Shown here: piece by piece, positions 13,738 through 15,287 of the stretch
How the letters are laid out: every line of letters begins with the position of its first letter
How positions within the stretch are numbered: the stretch's first letter is position 1
Assembly (NCBI GenBank): GCA_026770585.1
Contig: MU646957.1
Span: 113,954 to 129,240, forward strand
Direction: 5' to 3'
Source: Baffinella frigidus
Lineage: Eukaryota; Cryptophyceae; Cryptomonadales; Baffinellaceae
DNA: 15,287 nucleotides
The notes under the pieces: model-generated
What the model saw: the letters and a program-made list of their open reading frames with translations, nothing else
Database searches by the model: none
What the model was told of the DNA's origin: nothing
Translations under genes and position numbers: made by a program

Positions 13738-15195
13738 GTTGCCCCCCCCTCCCCCCCACCCCTCCCCACCTTCAGTCCTTTTCGTTGAACGATTTTTTGA
13801 AATAGGAATATGCTGGATATTCAAGACCTGTTGGCGGTGCGAGCGATAGCGCCGTCCCACTGCCGTCTCTGCGGGAAGACGTAGCACCTCGTGGCCCTGC
13901 CTGTCTCGCCTCACCTCCTCCGTGCTTTGCTCGCCGGGGCTGTCTCGTGGTCCGCCCGCTGCTCTGCATGTGCGGAATACTGATATTGGTTCCAGGGCGC
14001 GGTGGGGGAATGCAACTCCTGACACGCAACACGCAAAACAGGACGAATGGAGGCGGGACGGTGACGTCGCGCGGAGAATCCGCCCGCGGGCGGAACTCGC
14101 ACTGGTTGGAGGACATGTACAAGGCGCAGCAGAGTGGGCGGGAGAAGGGGCGGCAGGAAGGAAGGAAGAGCACGACGCTCCACAAGCAGCTCCTCCAGGT
14201 TCCTAACCCCTAGACGGTTGTTAGGGGCTAGAGTCTACGGGTCACGACGCTCCACAAGCAACTCCTCCATGTCCCTAACCCCTAACCCCTAGCCCTCAAC
14301 TCCGAACACCTGACACCTGACACCGAACACCTCACACCTAACACCTGACACCTAACACCTAACGCCTAACACCTAACACCCAACACCTAACACCCAACAC
14401 CTAACACCCAACACCTAACACCCAACACCTAACACCCAACACCTAACACCTAACACCTAACTCCTAACACCTAACTCCTAACACCTGCCACCTGCCACCT
14501 AACTCCATCAAACCCCAAACCCCAAACCCCCAACCCCACACCCCAACCCCCAAACCCCAAACCGCACTGCAGTTCTTCAACACGTACTGTCCGAGCAAAG
14601 TCGACCAGGCCGACACCCTCCACAGGCAGTGGACGGCAGGTAGACCCTAAACCCTCAACCCTCAACCCTCAACCCTAAATTCACTGCCACGGCGGAGTTT
14701 CTGTATTGGTCAACTCGAGGCGAAAATCGATTTTCGTAAGTACCCAATCTGGGTACCTCGTTTCTAAGTTGACAGATTTTGTGGGTGAATTGACTTTTAC
14801 ACAAGTTCTTTAACACATACTGTCCGAGCAAAGTCGACCAGGCGGACACCCTCCACAAGCAGTGGACAGCAGGTAGACCCTAGACCCTAAACCGTGAACC
14901 CTAAATTCTAAACCCCAACCCCTAAACCCTAAATCCTAAACCCCAAACCCTAAATCCTGAACCCTGAACCCTAAACCCTAAATCCTAAACCACAAGACCT
15001 AAACCCTAAACCCTAAACCCTAAACCCTAAACCCTAAACCCTAAATTATAAACCCTAAATCCTAAACCACAAGCCCTAAACCCCAAACCCCAAACCCTGA
15101 ACCCTAACCCTAAACCCTGAACCCTAACCCCGAACCCCAAACCCTCACCCCTAAACCCAGGCCTCTCCCTCGAAGACATCAACCGCGAGCTCCAG
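13679..15195 (+). CDS. Unknown protein, first four exons, 3' end outside window
   Basis: Exons 13679-13737, 14042-14198, 14573-14639 (or 14806-14872) and 15161-15195 splice to 106 codons in one frame. The product starts MSHTTREYRYDRVDYDSSSW, continues with a Gly/Arg/Ser-rich linker, then NSHWLEDMYKAQQSGREKG, a basic KGRQEGRK stretch, LHKQLLQFFNTYCPSKVDQA, DTLHRQWTAG and LSLEDINRELQ. The last part resembles a short helical motif, FYxxYxPxKV...L, which I remember from several algal and protist proteins of diverse architecture. That is memory, not a search. There is no signal peptide or membrane segment. Function not known. Confidence 0.62.
13738..14041 (+). other. Intron 1 of the plus-strand gene
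   Basis: 304 bp, opening with a C-rich tract (13741-13770) and ending AACACGCAAAACAG. No repeat of the telomere-like family here, unlike all later introns of this gene. Confidence 0.5.
14042..14198 (+). CDS. Plus-strand gene exon 2
   Basis: 157 bp, phase 2 to phase 0. It encodes TNGGGTVTSRGESARGRNS, HWLEDMYKAQQSGREKGRQE and GRKSTTLHKQLLQ. Donor CAG|GTTCCTAACCCC runs straight into heptamer-like repeat. Confidence 0.68.
14243..14270 (+). pseudogene. 3' fragment copy of plus-gene exon 2
   Basis: CACGACGCTCCACAAGCAAC onward encodes TTLHKQLLH with the donor changed to CAT|GTCCCTAACCCC. It is an echo of exon 2 inside the following intron, the same habit as in the importin gene. Confidence 0.8.
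14275..14562. repeat. CACCTAACACCCAA and CCCCAAACCCC arrays (intron 2 of plus gene)
   Basis: 14320-14490 is a heptamer/14-mer array alternating CACCTAA and CACCCAA. 14505-14562 switches to CCCCAAA/CCCCAAC. C-rich on the sense strand. Confidence 0.92.
14573..14639 (+). CDS. Plus-strand gene exon 3, copy a
   Basis: 67 bp, acceptor CACTGCAG, donor GCAG|GTAGAC. Encodes FFNTYCPSKVDQADTLHRQW then TA plus one base. Phase 0 to phase 1. Confidence 0.7.
14640..14805. other. Spacer between the twin exons
   Basis: Begins GTAGACCCTAAACCCTCAAC (heptamers). Then has a perfect 16-bp palindrome CGAAAATCGATTTTCG (14721-14736) and TACCCAATCTGGGTA beside it. AATTCAC and GTGAATT flank the pair, so the whole can fold back. 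Confidence 0.6.
14806..14872 (+). CDS. Plus-strand gene exon 3, copy b (alternative)
   Basis: 67 bp, acceptor TTTACACAAG, same GCAG|GTAGACCCTA donor. Encodes FFNTYCPSKVDQADTLHKQW then TA. One Arg-to-Lys change; the other DNA differences are silent. Each copy moves phase 0 to phase 1, so including both would break the frame. Confidence 0.65.
14873..15160. repeat. CCCTAAA telomere-type repeat forming an entire intron
   Basis: From donor GTAGACCCTAGACCC to acceptor CCCCTAAACCCAG the 288-bp intron is degenerate and perfect CCCTAAA heptamers. The sense strand is the C-rich strand. Confidence 0.85.
15161..15195 (+). CDS. Plus-strand gene exon 4 (35-bp microexon)
   Basis: Phase 1 to phase 0. With one base from exon 3 it encodes GLSLEDINRELQ. 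Acceptor AAACCCAG and donor CAG|GTAAACCC both belong to flanking telomere-type repeat. Confidence 0.65.
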
Positions 15196-15287
15196 GTAAA
15201 CCCTAAACCCTAAACCCCAAACCCTAAACCCTAAACCCTAAACCCTAAACCCTAAACCCCAAACCCTAAACCCTAAACCCCAAACCC
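15196..15287. repeat. CCCTAAA repeat from the first base of the next intron
   Basis: GTAAACCCTAAACCC onward to the window's end. Orientation is opposite to that of a chromosome-terminal telomere on this side. Confidence 0.9.

Noticed and set aside
14320-14490. CRISPR-like array
   Set aside because: 7/14-bp head-to-tail units without spacers; a simple satellite.
15196-15287. Chromosome telomere at the right edge (and GGGTGTA at the left edge)
   Set aside because: A true telomere would be TTTAGGG on the plus strand at the right end and CCCTAAA at the left end. Both edges have the opposite orientation, and the right one starts at a splice donor.

Overview
This is a window of eukaryotic nuclear DNA, most likely from an alga. 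Every recognisable coding segment is a short exon with GT-AG borders and consistent phases, and the long introns are packed with degenerate telomere-type heptamers (TTTAGGG, GGGTGTA, CCCTAAA), fold-back elements and microsatellites. There are no bacterial-style operons and no rRNA, tRNA or CRISPR. A putative signal peptide plus transit-like N-terminus on the main gene would fit an alga with a complex (secondary) plastid, such as a cryptophyte or chlorarachniophyte. That placement is an inference.

Main gene (minus strand, 13438 down to 592 and off the left edge): an importin-5/karyopherin-beta3-like nuclear import receptor. I assembled eleven exons (282, 80, 68, 86, 108, 81, 48, 102, 103, 41 and 114 bp). 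They total 1113 bp, or 371 codons, with no stop and matching phase at all ten junctions. In order they follow the N-terminal ~260 residues of importin-5 (HEAT repeats), preceded by a 94-residue extension. Its ten introns average about 1.2 kb.

Second gene (plus strand, 13679 off the right edge): a head-to-head neighbour of unknown function. Four exons give 106 codons, and exon 3 exists as two intact copies that cannot both be used in frame. The ~240 bp between the two start codons is probably a shared, divergent promoter.

Introns: nearly every importin exon is echoed in an adjacent intron by one to five partial copies in the same orientation, often keeping a splice border. Intron 10 holds four echoes of exon 11 in a TTTGACCAG array. 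Intron 9 holds exon 9/10 echoes in a GTACAAACG array. Introns 6 and 7 hold exon 7 fragments, with TTTCGTG-type repeats filling intron 6. Intron 5 holds five echoes of exon 6. Introns 3 and 4 hold exon 3/4 echoes, GGGTGTA arrays and GA/CT tracts. Intron 2 holds an exon 2 echo and a terminal-inverted-repeat element whose end coincides with the 5' splice site. Palindromic elements sharing a CCTACGGTAGG core are scattered through the window, and one has captured pieces of two exons in opposite orientation.

The exon model was built by eye from splice sites, phase continuity and remembered family sequence. Transcript data would be decisive.
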